Shown here: positions 14,300 through 20,719 of the stretch, piece after piece
Layout of the letters: the number at the start of each line of letters is the position of its first letter
How positions within the stretch are numbered: the stretch's first letter is position 1
Virus record (IMG/VR): IMGVR_UViG_3300044807_000039
Span: 64,001-128,000 of that record
Direction: 5' to 3' (one strand)
DNA length: 64,000 nt
Source: a virus
Program-made: the position numbers and the translations under genes
The notes under the pieces: generated by a model
The model's input: the letters and a program-made list of their open reading frames with translations, nothing else
Told to the model about the DNA's origin: nothing
Databases searched by the model: none

Positions 14300-14497
14300 T
14301 TAATCTGCAATATTTAGCAATGGGCTGTTTTGGTAAAATTTGACTAATTCTTGATCATGCAGCAAAATATGTTGCTGGCAGCCGCTACAAACGTTAATAG
14401 GAAATGTGCCGGGAGATAGCGACATTGCAACTATCTCACCGGAGCACACGTGATTTCTATACAACGAATGAGCGCATCTGCAATTTAGCATGTTCAT
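14300..14497 (-). CDS. Zinc-ribbon-like small protein, 65 aa
   Basis: ATG after GGAGGCGAGCG. Cysteines at C-R-C, C18 and C-S-G-C-Q-Q-H suggest a four-Cys/His metal site in a small treble-clef or ribbon. No further domain. Function unknown. Confidence 0.6.
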   Translation of the reverse strand: MNMLNCRCAHSLYRNHVCSGEIVAMSLSPGTFPINVCSGCQQHILLHDQELVKFYQNSPLLNIAD

Positions 14498-14531
14498 ACG
14501 CTCGCCTCCATTGGCGAATTATAACATCTAG

Positions 14532-14858
14532 CTAATTATCAGCAGACTTTCTGCAAACCCACTTGACAACCGTAATAGTTTCCTCAGTGCGGAAAACTTC
14601 CTGTGGATCATAGGTTTCCCATTCTTCCTGCATTTCGGAAGAAGGCTCACCTACGGTTACAGAAACGTAGCGGTCTTCAGCAGGGATATGGTAGACGATT
14701 TCGTAGTCGTTAAACCACCGACGCTTGCCAATAAATTCTTTGCTTACGATTACCGGCTGGTAGTACTCCTTTTCGGTGAGTCCACTTTCCATCGCGTTAT
14801 CTGGAGAGATATCCCTATTTTCTTTAAAAAGAACAAGCAGCTTTTCGGTCAACGACAT
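14532..14858 (-). CDS. Hypothetical protein, 108 aa
   Basis: Helical N-terminus (LTEKLLVLFKENRD) followed by a beta-rich body (YEIVYHIPAEDRYVSVTVGE) and an ending with VVKWVCRK. Directly follows the next upstream gene without a gap. No known family. Confidence 0.65.
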   Translation of the reverse strand: MSLTEKLLVLFKENRDISPDNAMESGLTEKEYYQPVIVSKEFIGKRRWFNDYEIVYHIPAEDRYVSVTVGEPSSEMQEEWETYDPQEVFRTEETITVVKWVCRKSADN

Positions 14859-15206
14859 TTAAACATCCTTCCAAATTACTTCTGCTTGCTGTACTCGATA
14901 ATCTTTGGTGCCTGGCTTGCTTTGTCTAGTTGCCATTCCACGAGCAGCACCGATGGTCCTATAGAGTCTATCAATGATTCCTCTTTTACCGACAATTCTA
15001 TACACGTACTGTGGAATGTATTCCAATTCATTTTCTGTTACATGTAGCAAACGTGTCGGGCGTTGACTCTTATAAAAGAAGGTTCTAATAACATAGACCG
15101 GATTTGCTGGGGTGCCGTTAATTTCTATAATGGTAGAAAGTTCGCCATTCGATTCATTTGATTCTGGACCGATATAGCGAACTTCTTCGCCTTCAATGAA
15201 TTTCAT
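14859..15206 (-). CDS. Hypothetical protein with SH3-like start, 115 aa
   Basis: KFIEGEEVRYIGPES...YVIRTFF resembles the opening strands of an SH3/KOW barrel. The C-terminal part is basic (GKRGIIDRLYRTIGAARGMATRQS). Possibly nucleic-acid associated; unproven. Tightly packed in the operon. Confidence 0.65.
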   Translation of the reverse strand: MKFIEGEEVRYIGPESNESNGELSTIIEINGTPANPVYVIRTFFYKSQRPTRLLHVTENELEYIPQYVYRIVGKRGIIDRLYRTIGAARGMATRQSKPGTKDYRVQQAEVIWKDV

Positions 15207-15209
15207 TAA

Positions 15210-15425
15210 CTACTCCTCGGTAGTTTGGAAAGGTAGAGGTCCAATGTACTCCCATTTGGAGTGCATGGCAAGAAGCTTTTCAGCGTCCTCTTTGTTGGTC
15301 TGCATAATTAAAGTGGCAAGAGCATCGTAAATACGCAAGCTAACAACCAGCTGCATTTGCTGCATGTCTGCCATCTTTTGCATTAGAGCTGGAACCGTAG
15401 CTTCTGGATCAATCAAATCTGACAT
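15210..15425 (-). CDS. Small helical protein, 71 aa
   Basis: Met/Gln-rich amphipathic helices (LMQKMADMQQMQLVVSLRIYDALATLI). Start overlaps the previous stop (TAATG). No recognised function. Confidence 0.65.
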   Translation of the reverse strand: MSDLIDPEATVPALMQKMADMQQMQLVVSLRIYDALATLIMQTNKEDAEKLLAMHSKWEYIGPLPFQTTEE

Positions 15426-15565
15426 TAATCTAATTCCTCAACGTCCAAAATAATATCGACGTCTTCTAAAACGTCGCGCTCTACGCTAGCTTGATCGTCA
15501 CCTTCGGCGAAAACCGTTTTAATATATGTATCATCTACGTAAATATCAAGCTTCCACTGGGGCAT
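15425..15565 (-). CDS. Small acidic protein, 46 aa
   Basis: An open frame from ATG to TAA that overlaps the start of the next gene by one base and the end of the upstream gene by 20. Highly acidic (DDQASVERDVLEDVDIILDVEELD) after a short beta segment. Coupling on both sides supports it. Function unknown. Confidence 0.55.
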   Translation of the reverse strand: MPQWKLDIYVDDTYIKTVFAEGDDQASVERDVLEDVDIILDVEELD

Positions 15566-15740
15566 CGTGCTTATCCAGTTCTCGCTTCAACTCCGTAAGC
15601 TTCGCATCCCAATTTTTAACATTGGCTTCGTGCATCTCAATGTTAATCTTGGTTTCAAGAATGATTTCATTAGTCCAACTGACATCTCGTTCTAGCTTTG
15701 CAATAGCCTCGGTAAGAACCTGCTTAATGTATTCACTCAT
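15546..15740 (-). CDS. Small coiled-coil protein, 64 aa
   Basis: Almost entirely a heptad-rich helix (TEAIAKLERDVSWTNEII, NWDAKLTELKRELDKH). Overlaps the ThyX stop by four bases. Function unknown. Confidence 0.65.
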   Translation of the reverse strand: MSEYIKQVLTEAIAKLERDVSWTNEIILETKINIEMHEANVKNWDAKLTELKRELDKHDAPVEA

Positions 15741-16447
15741 TTATTTTCTCCAAAAACTGATTCAAATGTTGCTGGGAAAAGCGGAGCCACAAGATCACGC
15801 ATTGCTTGAGCATATACAAAAATTTCGTGCTGCGCGCGGTGGCCCAAGCGCTCGTCCAATAGGTGTAATAGGGCAGCTAGGGACATCGTTGAACGTAGTC
15901 GTACAAACATACCATACGCGGGGAGGAAAAGCCTTGCCTGCTCCGCGCAGATTCCCATTGACATCCATTTTTCGTACTGCTCTACGCCCTTGTCTACATA
16001 CTCTAGAAGCTCCTTGGTGGCAACCTCTCCAATGCGAGGGTCTACGAGATCACCGGAACCCTGTTTCTTATTCGCTGGTGTTCCACGCCATTCGGTAGCT
16101 TCCGGAATATAAAAGGTGGGTTCTTCAGTAATGTATCGACGTGAGGACTCATTCATGCAGGTGCCATCGTCAATATGCGAGGCCGCGACAATGTATTTCC
16201 AATACTGCCTAGCTGTCATCAACGGCATGTACATTTCGAATTGTAGGGTTGCGTGACGGAAAACCGAGAATTCGCGGTTTCGAACAAGATAGTCCATAAG
16301 CTTTTTATCTGGAGCGCTCAAACCCATAGGGCTCAGAGTGGTTTCTTTGTCGAAAGAAACTCGGGCGGCATTAACAACTGTGGCATCATTACCCATGTAG
16401 TCAGTCAGGCGCACGTAGCCCTTATTTAAAAGGTCAATACGATCAGT
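15737..16447 (-). CDS. thyX: Flavin-dependent thymidylate synthase ThyX, 236 aa
   Basis: Makes dTMP from dUMP with FAD and methylene-tetrahydrofolate. VFRHATLQFEMYMP holds the conserved FAD-contacting H, and RQ...NESSRRY is the ThyX signature. The centre of the signature is unusual: 17 residues (YWKYIVAASHIDDGTCM) lie between RQ and NE, where the common bacterial form has about nine including RHR. A TTG at 16447, ten bases after GAGGAG and overlapping the previous stop, is the likely start; a TTG at 16474 is also open. Works with the reductase at 20720-22681. Confidence 0.9.
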   Translation of the reverse strand, partial: TDRIDLLNKGYVRLTDYMGNDATVVNAARVSFDKETTLSPMGLSAPDKKLMDYLVRNREFSVFRHATLQFEMYMPLMTARQYWKYIVAASHIDDGTCMNESSRRYITEEPTFYIPEATEWRGTPANKKQGSGDLVDPRIGEVATKELLEYVDKGVEQYEKWMSMGICAEQARLFLPAYGMFVRLRSTMSLAALLHLLDERLGHRAQHEIFVYAQAMRDLVAPLFPATFESVFGENK

Positions 16448-16589
16448 CAAGATATTCAAGCTCCTCAAGTTCAACCTGCGTAATTCTATTGTCGTCCACT
16501 AGCACGAGATTGTTGGTGGGATGATATTTTAATCTATCGGCTTCTTTGTCCGTAAGGTCAGCCACCAGAACTATTTTATAGGTTGCCAT
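16443..16589 (-). CDS. Small acidic protein, 48 aa
   Basis: Open frame (ATYKIVLVADLTDKEADRL...) whose 3' end encodes the Shine-Dalgarno GAGGAG of thyX and whose TGA lies within the thyX start region. Strand-helix-strand character. This overlap suggests coupled expression with thyX. Function unknown. Confidence 0.55.
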   Translation of the reverse strand: MATYKIVLVADLTDKEADRLKYHPTNNLVLVDDNRITQVELEELEYLD

Positions 16590-16839
16590 CTAGATTCCAC
16601 CAGTAATCTTCCTCTGCCATGTTAGGAGCTATTTCCTTAGGGAACATTCTAAAATATTCACTTTCTTCCTGGGTATCCCAATCCAGGTCAGAAAAGGTTT
16701 GTGCAAGCTTAGCTACAAATGGACGCATTAACTCTATTGTATCCTGTGGATTATCGTCCCCCACGGTAGTTTCGCCTAGCATTTCAAAAGCAGCTTCAAC
16801 CGTGATGTCAAATATATCTACCGCGCTACCCCAACCCAT
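16576..16839 (-). CDS. Acidic hypothetical protein, 87 aa
   Basis: Strongly acidic and aromatic-rich (DWDTQEESEYFRMFPKE, AEEDYWWNLDGN). Overlaps genes on both sides by 14 bases. No domain recognised. Confidence 0.65.
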   Translation of the reverse strand: MGWGSAVDIFDITVEAAFEMLGETTVGDDNPQDTIELMRPFVAKLAQTFSDLDWDTQEESEYFRMFPKEIAPNMAEEDYWWNLDGNL

Positions 16840-17035
16840 CAGTCAATCCCGTCTTAATTGCTCGATCGCTAGTAACCCAACGAGTCTTTTCTCCACTGGA
16901 ATTATTATATTGGTAACTAATCTTGACCCCGGACTTTCCAATTTGAATCACAATGCCTTTGACCGGCACAGAATCATTTGGAATAGTTGCGACTTCATCA
17001 CCAAGGTCAATTGGTCGTCCGAAAGTATCATTCAT
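16826..17035 (-). CDS. Small SH3-like barrel protein, 69 aa
   Basis: Pattern of short strands (IDLGDEVATIPN, VKGIVIQIGKSGVKISYQ, KTRWVTSDRAI) typical of SH3/KOW-type barrels that bind protein or RNA. ATG overlaps the upstream stop. No specific function. Confidence 0.6.
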   Translation of the reverse strand: MNDTFGRPIDLGDEVATIPNDSVPVKGIVIQIGKSGVKISYQYNNSSGEKTRWVTSDRAIKTGLTDGLG

Positions 17036-17382
17036 TGAACAACCCTTACTAATCGCTTACATCCAATGATTTGACCTTCCTTGCGTACTAGCTCGTAAGG
17101 TACATAAAGATCGTCTCGTTCTGGGAACTGCTGAGCAACCAGCACCGACACAACATACATATCATTCTCATTTGGTGGAGGAAGATCGGTAACTTTTGAA
17201 TAACTTAAGGTCCCAGTAAGCAAATTTACGTTTGCTCCGATGTTCACTAAATAGATCGGATACTCATCTGGTGTGAACACCTCCGCACAACGAGCTGGGG
17301 GAGAGGTTGGTGGAATAGAAAGGACGCACTTGCCGTCCCGGATAATATTTACATTATGCGGGGTTAAGTTAATGATGGACAT
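17032..17382 (-). CDS. Hypothetical protein with INLTPHNVNI start, 116 aa
   Basis: The opening IINLTPHNVNI is a recurring start among small phage and mobile-element proteins of unknown function. It is followed by a beta-rich body and VVSVLVAQQFPERDDLYVP. Overlaps the downstream gene by four bases. Confidence 0.65.
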   Translation of the reverse strand: MSIINLTPHNVNIIRDGKCVLSIPPTSPPARCAEVFTPDEYPIYLVNIGANVNLLTGTLSYSKVTDLPPPNENDMYVVSVLVAQQFPERDDLYVPYELVRKEGQIIGCKRLVRVVQ

Positions 17383-17383
17383 T

Positions 17384-17602
17384 CTAATCCTTATTCTCTA
17401 GTTGGGAAAGAATTTCGTTCTCGTAGGCTAGTGCGTGCTCTTCCAGGATAAACCTATAGACGCAGTACCCCATTCCATAGCAGCAGACTAATGCCGGGAT
17501 GATGAAAATGAGAGTCCCTTGACCTCCGTGTATCGAGTCAATCGGGGCCTTGAAGAACAGGGTAGCCAGCATAAACCACATGAAATTTGTAATCCAGTGC
17601 AT
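17384..17602 (-). CDS. Two-pass membrane protein, 72 aa
   Basis: Hydrophobic segments near residues 3-18 and 30-52 (TLIFIIPALVCCYGMGYCVYRFIL), with an acidic C-terminal tail predicted inside. TAATG-type overlap with the upstream gene. Role unknown; candidates include membrane modification during infection. Confidence 0.6.
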   Translation of the reverse strand: MHWITNFMWFMLATLFFKAPIDSIHGGQGTLIFIIPALVCCYGMGYCVYRFILEEHALAYENEILSQLENKD

Positions 17603-17829
17603 TATTCCTCCTTGAAGGTTTGTTTTGCGCGAGCGACGCTCTTCTCAAGATGCTCATATTCTGCCCTACCAATTATCTTCTTGTAAAGGCATAGCGGACA
17701 CTTGATGTAAATGCCCTTTTCATCTACTGAGATCAAGCAGCTAAGGTCTTCGTGGCGGGGGCATGCAAGCTTAGTTAGATAACCTCGATCAGCCCACCGC
17801 TGGTAATCTTCTACAACATATGTGTACAT
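17602..17829 (-). CDS. Zinc-ribbon-like protein, 75 aa, leaderless
   Basis: Cysteines C-P-R-H and C-P-L-C (about residues 23 and 44-47) plus a basic helix suggest a zinc ribbon. There is no Shine-Dalgarno; instead the ATG coincides with the expected transcription start of the promoter at 17836-17865. Function unknown. Confidence 0.6.
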   Translation of the reverse strand: MYTYVVEDYQRWADRGYLTKLACPRHEDLSCLISVDEKGIYIKCPLCLYKKIIGRAEYEHLEKSVARAKQTFKEE

Positions 17830-17835
17830 ACTAGG

Positions 17836-17865
17836 ACACTAGCAGTTGAATAGGGGTAGTGTCAA
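17836..17865 (-). promoter_or_regulatory. Leftward promoter giving a leaderless transcript
   Basis: On the minus strand TTGACA (17860-17865), an 18-base spacer, then TAGTGT (17836-17841). The expected +1 falls six to eight bases further on, at or next to the ATG at 17829. Confidence 0.65.
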
Positions 17866-18039
17866 CTACTTGAAGCGGCTATGAAAGAGAGTCAGCTCCC
17901 ATACTTCCTTATTTGATCTCCCACGCTCATCCTTAACAGTAAGCCACACGTTACGGCCATCATAGCTGGTCACGGTACAACGAAAGGTTTCATTATCTGT
18001 TTTGTAAAGGTAAAGCTTGTTGATCTTAGGTAATTTCAT
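17866..18039 (-). CDS. Small basic beta-rich protein, 57 aa
   Basis: Clear AAGGAG five bases before the ATG. Alternating strands (KLYLYKTDNETFRCTVTSYDGRNVWLTV) with a basic C-terminus. Its 3' end carries the -35 box for the next gene. No family assigned. Confidence 0.65.
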   Translation of the reverse strand: MKLPKINKLYLYKTDNETFRCTVTSYDGRNVWLTVKDERGRSNKEVWELTLFHSRFK

Positions 18040-18056
18040 GGTACTCCTTAATTAGT

Positions 18057-18242
18057 TTAAAACGGGGGTGGGTCACTCATCTTATAGTTCCGGTAGGCGT
18101 ACAATACTTGAAGCAATTCTTCCTCTGTATAAGAACCAAATTTAACACCTTTGGCTTCTGCAAGCTTTCCAAATTCATCTAATAGGGATACAATCTTAAC
18201 GAATTCAATCTTTGGAATTGTAATCTTAAATTGCTTATCCAT
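18057..18242 (-). CDS. Small hypothetical protein, 61 aa
   Basis: Very strong GGAGG before the ATG. A mixed strand and helix protein (FKITIPKIEFVKIVSLLDEFG, EEELLQVLYAYRNYK). No recognised domain. Confidence 0.65.
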   Translation of the reverse strand: MDKQFKITIPKIEFVKIVSLLDEFGKLAEAKGVKFGSYTEEELLQVLYAYRNYKMSDPPPF

Positions 18243-18339
18243 ATGTCCTCCGGAGGGGCAAGTCTCCTTCGTCGACTTGCTGATTGATAATTCTATTAAA
18301 GAAATAGAGAAGGTATCGGAACCGAGCGTAGCGAGGTTA

Positions 18340-18546
18340 TCAATTAGGACTACCTAGTCCACCCGAAACTATATTTCTAACTCTATTTTTAGTTTTAACA
18401 TTAATTTTTCTAGATATACAATCTTTGTGATAAGGCATCTTGGTCTTTAACTGACCCTGCTTGTTCTTTTTCTTCTTTGGATTTATGTAATCCATTACTA
18501 ATTCTTTAGAATCTTTGATTTCTTTTTTACACCAAGTACATGTCAT
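18340..18546 (-). CDS. Basic zinc-finger-like protein, 68 aa
   Basis: Start at the ATG at 18546 behind AAGGAG; a longer frame to 18612 lacks a site. TCTWCKK near the N-terminus and YHKDC later give C-x2-C...H-x2-C, a likely zinc site, flanked by a very basic stretch (NPKKKKNKQGQLKTK). Probably binds nucleic acid. It is the first gene of the leftward block. Confidence 0.65.
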   Translation of the reverse strand: MTCTWCKKEIKDSKELVMDYINPKKKKNKQGQLKTKMPYHKDCISRKINVKTKNRVRNIVSGGLGSPN

Positions 18547-18781
18547 TCTGTACTCCTTATATGTTGATATCTCTTTTGGGCACGCTGTCAGAAGGAAAGA
18601 ACAGTATCTCAAAGAAGATTCTGTCGACTTTCGCTTTTACAGGGGCTTCTGGGATGCCATTCCCGCGCCTTTTTCCTGCTTATCCCTGGATTAGTGGGGC
18701 CTTAGCGTCTTAGATCGCCCTAGGTGCACGTAAGATAGAACTCAAACTACCTCACTACTGCCATATCCATTTTCGGGCATG

Positions 18782-18823
18782 AAAAAGCCCGGTAGATGAC
18801 CCTTGACCTCCATCTACCGGGCT
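18782..18823 (-). terminator. 13-bp hairpin with T-run on the minus strand
   Basis: Arms AGCCCGGTAGATG (18786-18798) and CATCTACCGGGCT (18811-18823) are perfect. On the minus strand the hairpin is followed by TTTTT, giving an intrinsic terminator facing left; the rightward tail (AAACTTTTC) is weaker. No gene reads into it from the right, so it may insulate the promoters or end a small leftward RNA. Confidence 0.6.
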
Positions 18824-18852
18824 AAACTTTTCGATTATCGCGGCGAGATTAC

Positions 18853-18882
18853 TTGTCAAGGGTAACCTGTTAAAACTACTAT
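18853..18882 (+). promoter_or_regulatory. Rightward promoter P1 of the late/metabolic block
   Basis: TTGTCA (18853-18858), an 18-base spacer, TACTAT (18877-18882). It is the first of two tandem promoters before the glycosyltransferase gene. Confidence 0.6.
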
Positions 18883-18901
18883 AGCACACTCCATCAAGCG
18901 A

Positions 18902-18929
18902 TTGCAAGAGGGGTCTTTCATGCTACTAT
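18902..18929 (+). promoter_or_regulatory. Rightward promoter P2, leaderless
   Basis: TTGCAA (18902-18907), a 16-base spacer, TACTAT (18924-18929) with TGC before it. The ATG at 18935 lies where transcription should begin, and no Shine-Dalgarno is present. Confidence 0.6.
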
Positions 18930-18934
18930 AAGAC

Positions 18935-19909
18935 ATGCAAAAATCTATAAGCTTCTACACACCCCGCTCTAATTTCATTAGAGGAATAGGATATTCAGAA
19001 GCAGCGTACTACCTGGTCAACTCGCTAAATAAGCTGGGTTGGGAAGTACCTTTCGACTCTCCCGAGCCTACAGCACAGCTTCACTTCTGTCAACCAACCT
19101 TTTTTGCCGATGCCCTCCGCAAAAACCAAAAGAAAATAGCCTTGCTTCCTTGGGAGTCTACCGAGCCGATGGATGACTGGTTGGAGATTCTAGTAGATGT
19201 GGATGAGCTATGGGCAACCAGCACTTGGTGCGCAGAGGTTTATAAATCATGGGGTCTTGATGTAGCAAAGGTCTATCCGCATGGCATCAGCTCTGCCTGG
19301 ATGCCTAAAAGAAAAAAGCCGGGAAGCGTATTAAAATTTCTCCATGCAGGCGAGCCCGCAGCACGTAAGGGAGGACAATTAACCTACGAAGCTTTTAAAG
19401 CGGCCTTTGGTGAACGGGAGGATGTTTGCCTTTATATTAAAACCAGAGACCACTCCACAATTAGAAATAAAAGGGGCGGATCTATTGTTTCACAGGACTT
19501 GGGCAAGAATGTCAAGCTCATGCCTGTTGATTTGCCTGAGGACCGACTTATCATGCTTTACCAGCAGTGTGACTTCCTCGTCTACCCCAGCTTTGGAGAA
19601 GGCTTTGGTCTATTTGGTTTACAGGGTTTGGCAACGGGTACTCCAACGATCTGTACTGGTGAATGGGCAGAGTACAGGGACTTTTTGGGTGAGCTAAGTC
19701 TCGATTCTAAATACATCGATTCACCATGGCAAGAAATGCACCCGGGACAGGTTTTACAGCCGGACAAGGACCAGCTAATTGATAAACTGAGGTACTGCGC
19801 GGACAATGTAGATGCTCTCCACCAGCGGTTTTACCGTCAAGCTTTCGATGTACATACAAAATTCGATTGGGATATTTTAACCGAAAATGCGTTCAAAGAC
19901 GTCACATAA
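18935..19909 (+). CDS. GT-B family glycosyltransferase, 324 aa
   Basis: Resembles group 1 (GT4-like) transferases. The donor region has GEPAARKGGQ near residue 137, and the C-terminal domain has YPSFGEGFGLFGLQGLATGTP. The second glutamate of the usual E-x7-E motif is replaced by glutamine (E222, Q230). It would move a sugar onto an unknown acceptor such as DNA, a virion protein or host wall polymer. Leaderless start at 18935; first gene after the control region. Confidence 0.8.
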   Translation: MQKSISFYTPRSNFIRGIGYSEAAYYLVNSLNKLGWEVPFDSPEPTAQLHFCQPTFFADALRKNQKKIALLPWESTEPMDDWLEILVDVDELWATSTWCAEVYKSWGLDVAKVYPHGISSAWMPKRKKPGSVLKFLHAGEPAARKGGQLTYEAFKAAFGEREDVCLYIKTRDHSTIRNKRGGSIVSQDLGKNVKLMPVDLPEDRLIMLYQQCDFLVYPSFGEGFGLFGLQGLATGTPTICTGEWAEYRDFLGELSLDSKYIDSPWQEMHPGQVLQPDKDQLIDKLRYCADNVDALHQRFYRQAFDVHTKFDWDILTENAFKDVT

Positions 19910-19950
19910 ATGCAATGAAGCTAAAGATCCTGTGCTATAGTTAGCAAACT

Positions 19951-20508
19951 ATGTCAACCGATCTCACAGGAAGTATTCATGGACAATTACAGGTTCTCAC
20001 GCGGAACGAAGCTAGAAATAAAAAGGTTTTCTGGGGTGTTAAATGTCTTTCTTGCACCCGTGAATACGAGCTTTCGTCTTCGGACATTAAGAAAAATACC
20101 TGGGGCTGCGGTGAATGTGCTAGAAAAAATACACCTAAAGGTAGCGATAGTATTTATTGGCGCGGCGGCAAGCACATCTCCTCTATTTTCCTTTCAAACG
20201 TAAAGTACGGAGCCAAGAAGCGTAATATCGAATGTCATGTCACCCTGGAAGATTTGGATGCTCTGTGGGAAAAGCAGGATGGCAAATGCGCTTATACTGG
20301 ATTAGATCTGAAGCTCTCAGAGGGTTGTACGGCAAGCCTGGATAGAATCGATTCATCCATTGGCTACACCCCAGAAAATGTGCAATTTTTGCACAAAAAC
20401 GTAAACGTAATGAAATGGGCACTTTCGGAGGAAGAGTTCTTCCTATTTATTACACAAATTTATAATTATAAGGTGAGGGATAATGATTACAGTATTTACA
20501 AAGAATAG
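19951..20508 (+). CDS. Free-standing HNH endonuclease with zinc finger, 185 aa
   Basis: Residues 32-56 hold C-L-S-C and C-G-E-C, a zinc finger. Residues 113-152 hold the HNH core: K-C-A-Y-T-G, then S-L-D-R-I-D131-134 and Y-T-P-E-N143-V-Q...H148-K-N-V-N. This resembles homing endonucleases found next to phage metabolic genes. It likely cuts alleles lacking itself near the reductase locus. A TATAGT box ends nine bases before the ATG and there is no Shine-Dalgarno, so the mRNA is probably leaderless. Its 3' end overlaps nrdH by 26 bases. Confidence 0.85.
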   Translation: MSTDLTGSIHGQLQVLTRNEARNKKVFWGVKCLSCTREYELSSSDIKKNTWGCGECARKNTPKGSDSIYWRGGKHISSIFLSNVKYGAKKRNIECHVTLEDLDALWEKQDGKCAYTGLDLKLSEGCTASLDRIDSSIGYTPENVQFLHKNVNVMKWALSEEEFFLFITQIYNYKVRDNDYSIYKE

Positions 20509-20701
20509 TTGCCCGGCATGCACTCAAACAAAGAAATTCTTGGATACCATGGGTGTTGAATATGTGGTACGCAATATTGAAGAAGATGATAGCAATTTTC
20601 AGGAAGTAATCCATCTAGGCTATCAGCAGGTGCCCGTTGTGGTAGACGGCGATCAGAGCTGGTCTGGACACCAGCCATCAAAACTTATGCAACTCAAATA
20701 A
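20483..20701 (+). CDS. nrdH: NrdH-like glutaredoxin, 72 aa
   Basis: C10-P-A-C13 redox site after VFTKNS, cis-proline motif QVPVV, and the W-S-G-H-Q-P segment characteristic of NrdH redoxins. It reduces the C-terminal cysteines of the ribonucleotide reductase encoded 19 bases downstream. The start ATG, behind AGGTGAGGGATA, lies inside the end of the HNH gene. Confidence 0.92.
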   Translation: MITVFTKNSCPACTQTKKFLDTMGVEYVVRNIEEDDSNFQEVIHLGYQQVPVVVDGDQSWSGHQPSKLMQLK

Positions 20702-20719
20702 ATTAAGGGAGAAATACAC

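Larger units (their letters stand above)
18547..18934. other. Divergent control region between the two major gene blocks
   Basis: No convincing gene. It holds two tandem rightward promoters and a 13-bp hairpin, listed separately. I did not find a clear leftward promoter for the gene at 18546. The stretch 18600-18780 shows no structure that I could assign. Confidence 0.6.

Noticed and set aside
18255-18340. Structured RNA or repeat around GGAACCGAGCGTAGCGAGG
   Set aside because: The word looks self-similar but does not form a proper stem, and no second copy was seen in the window.
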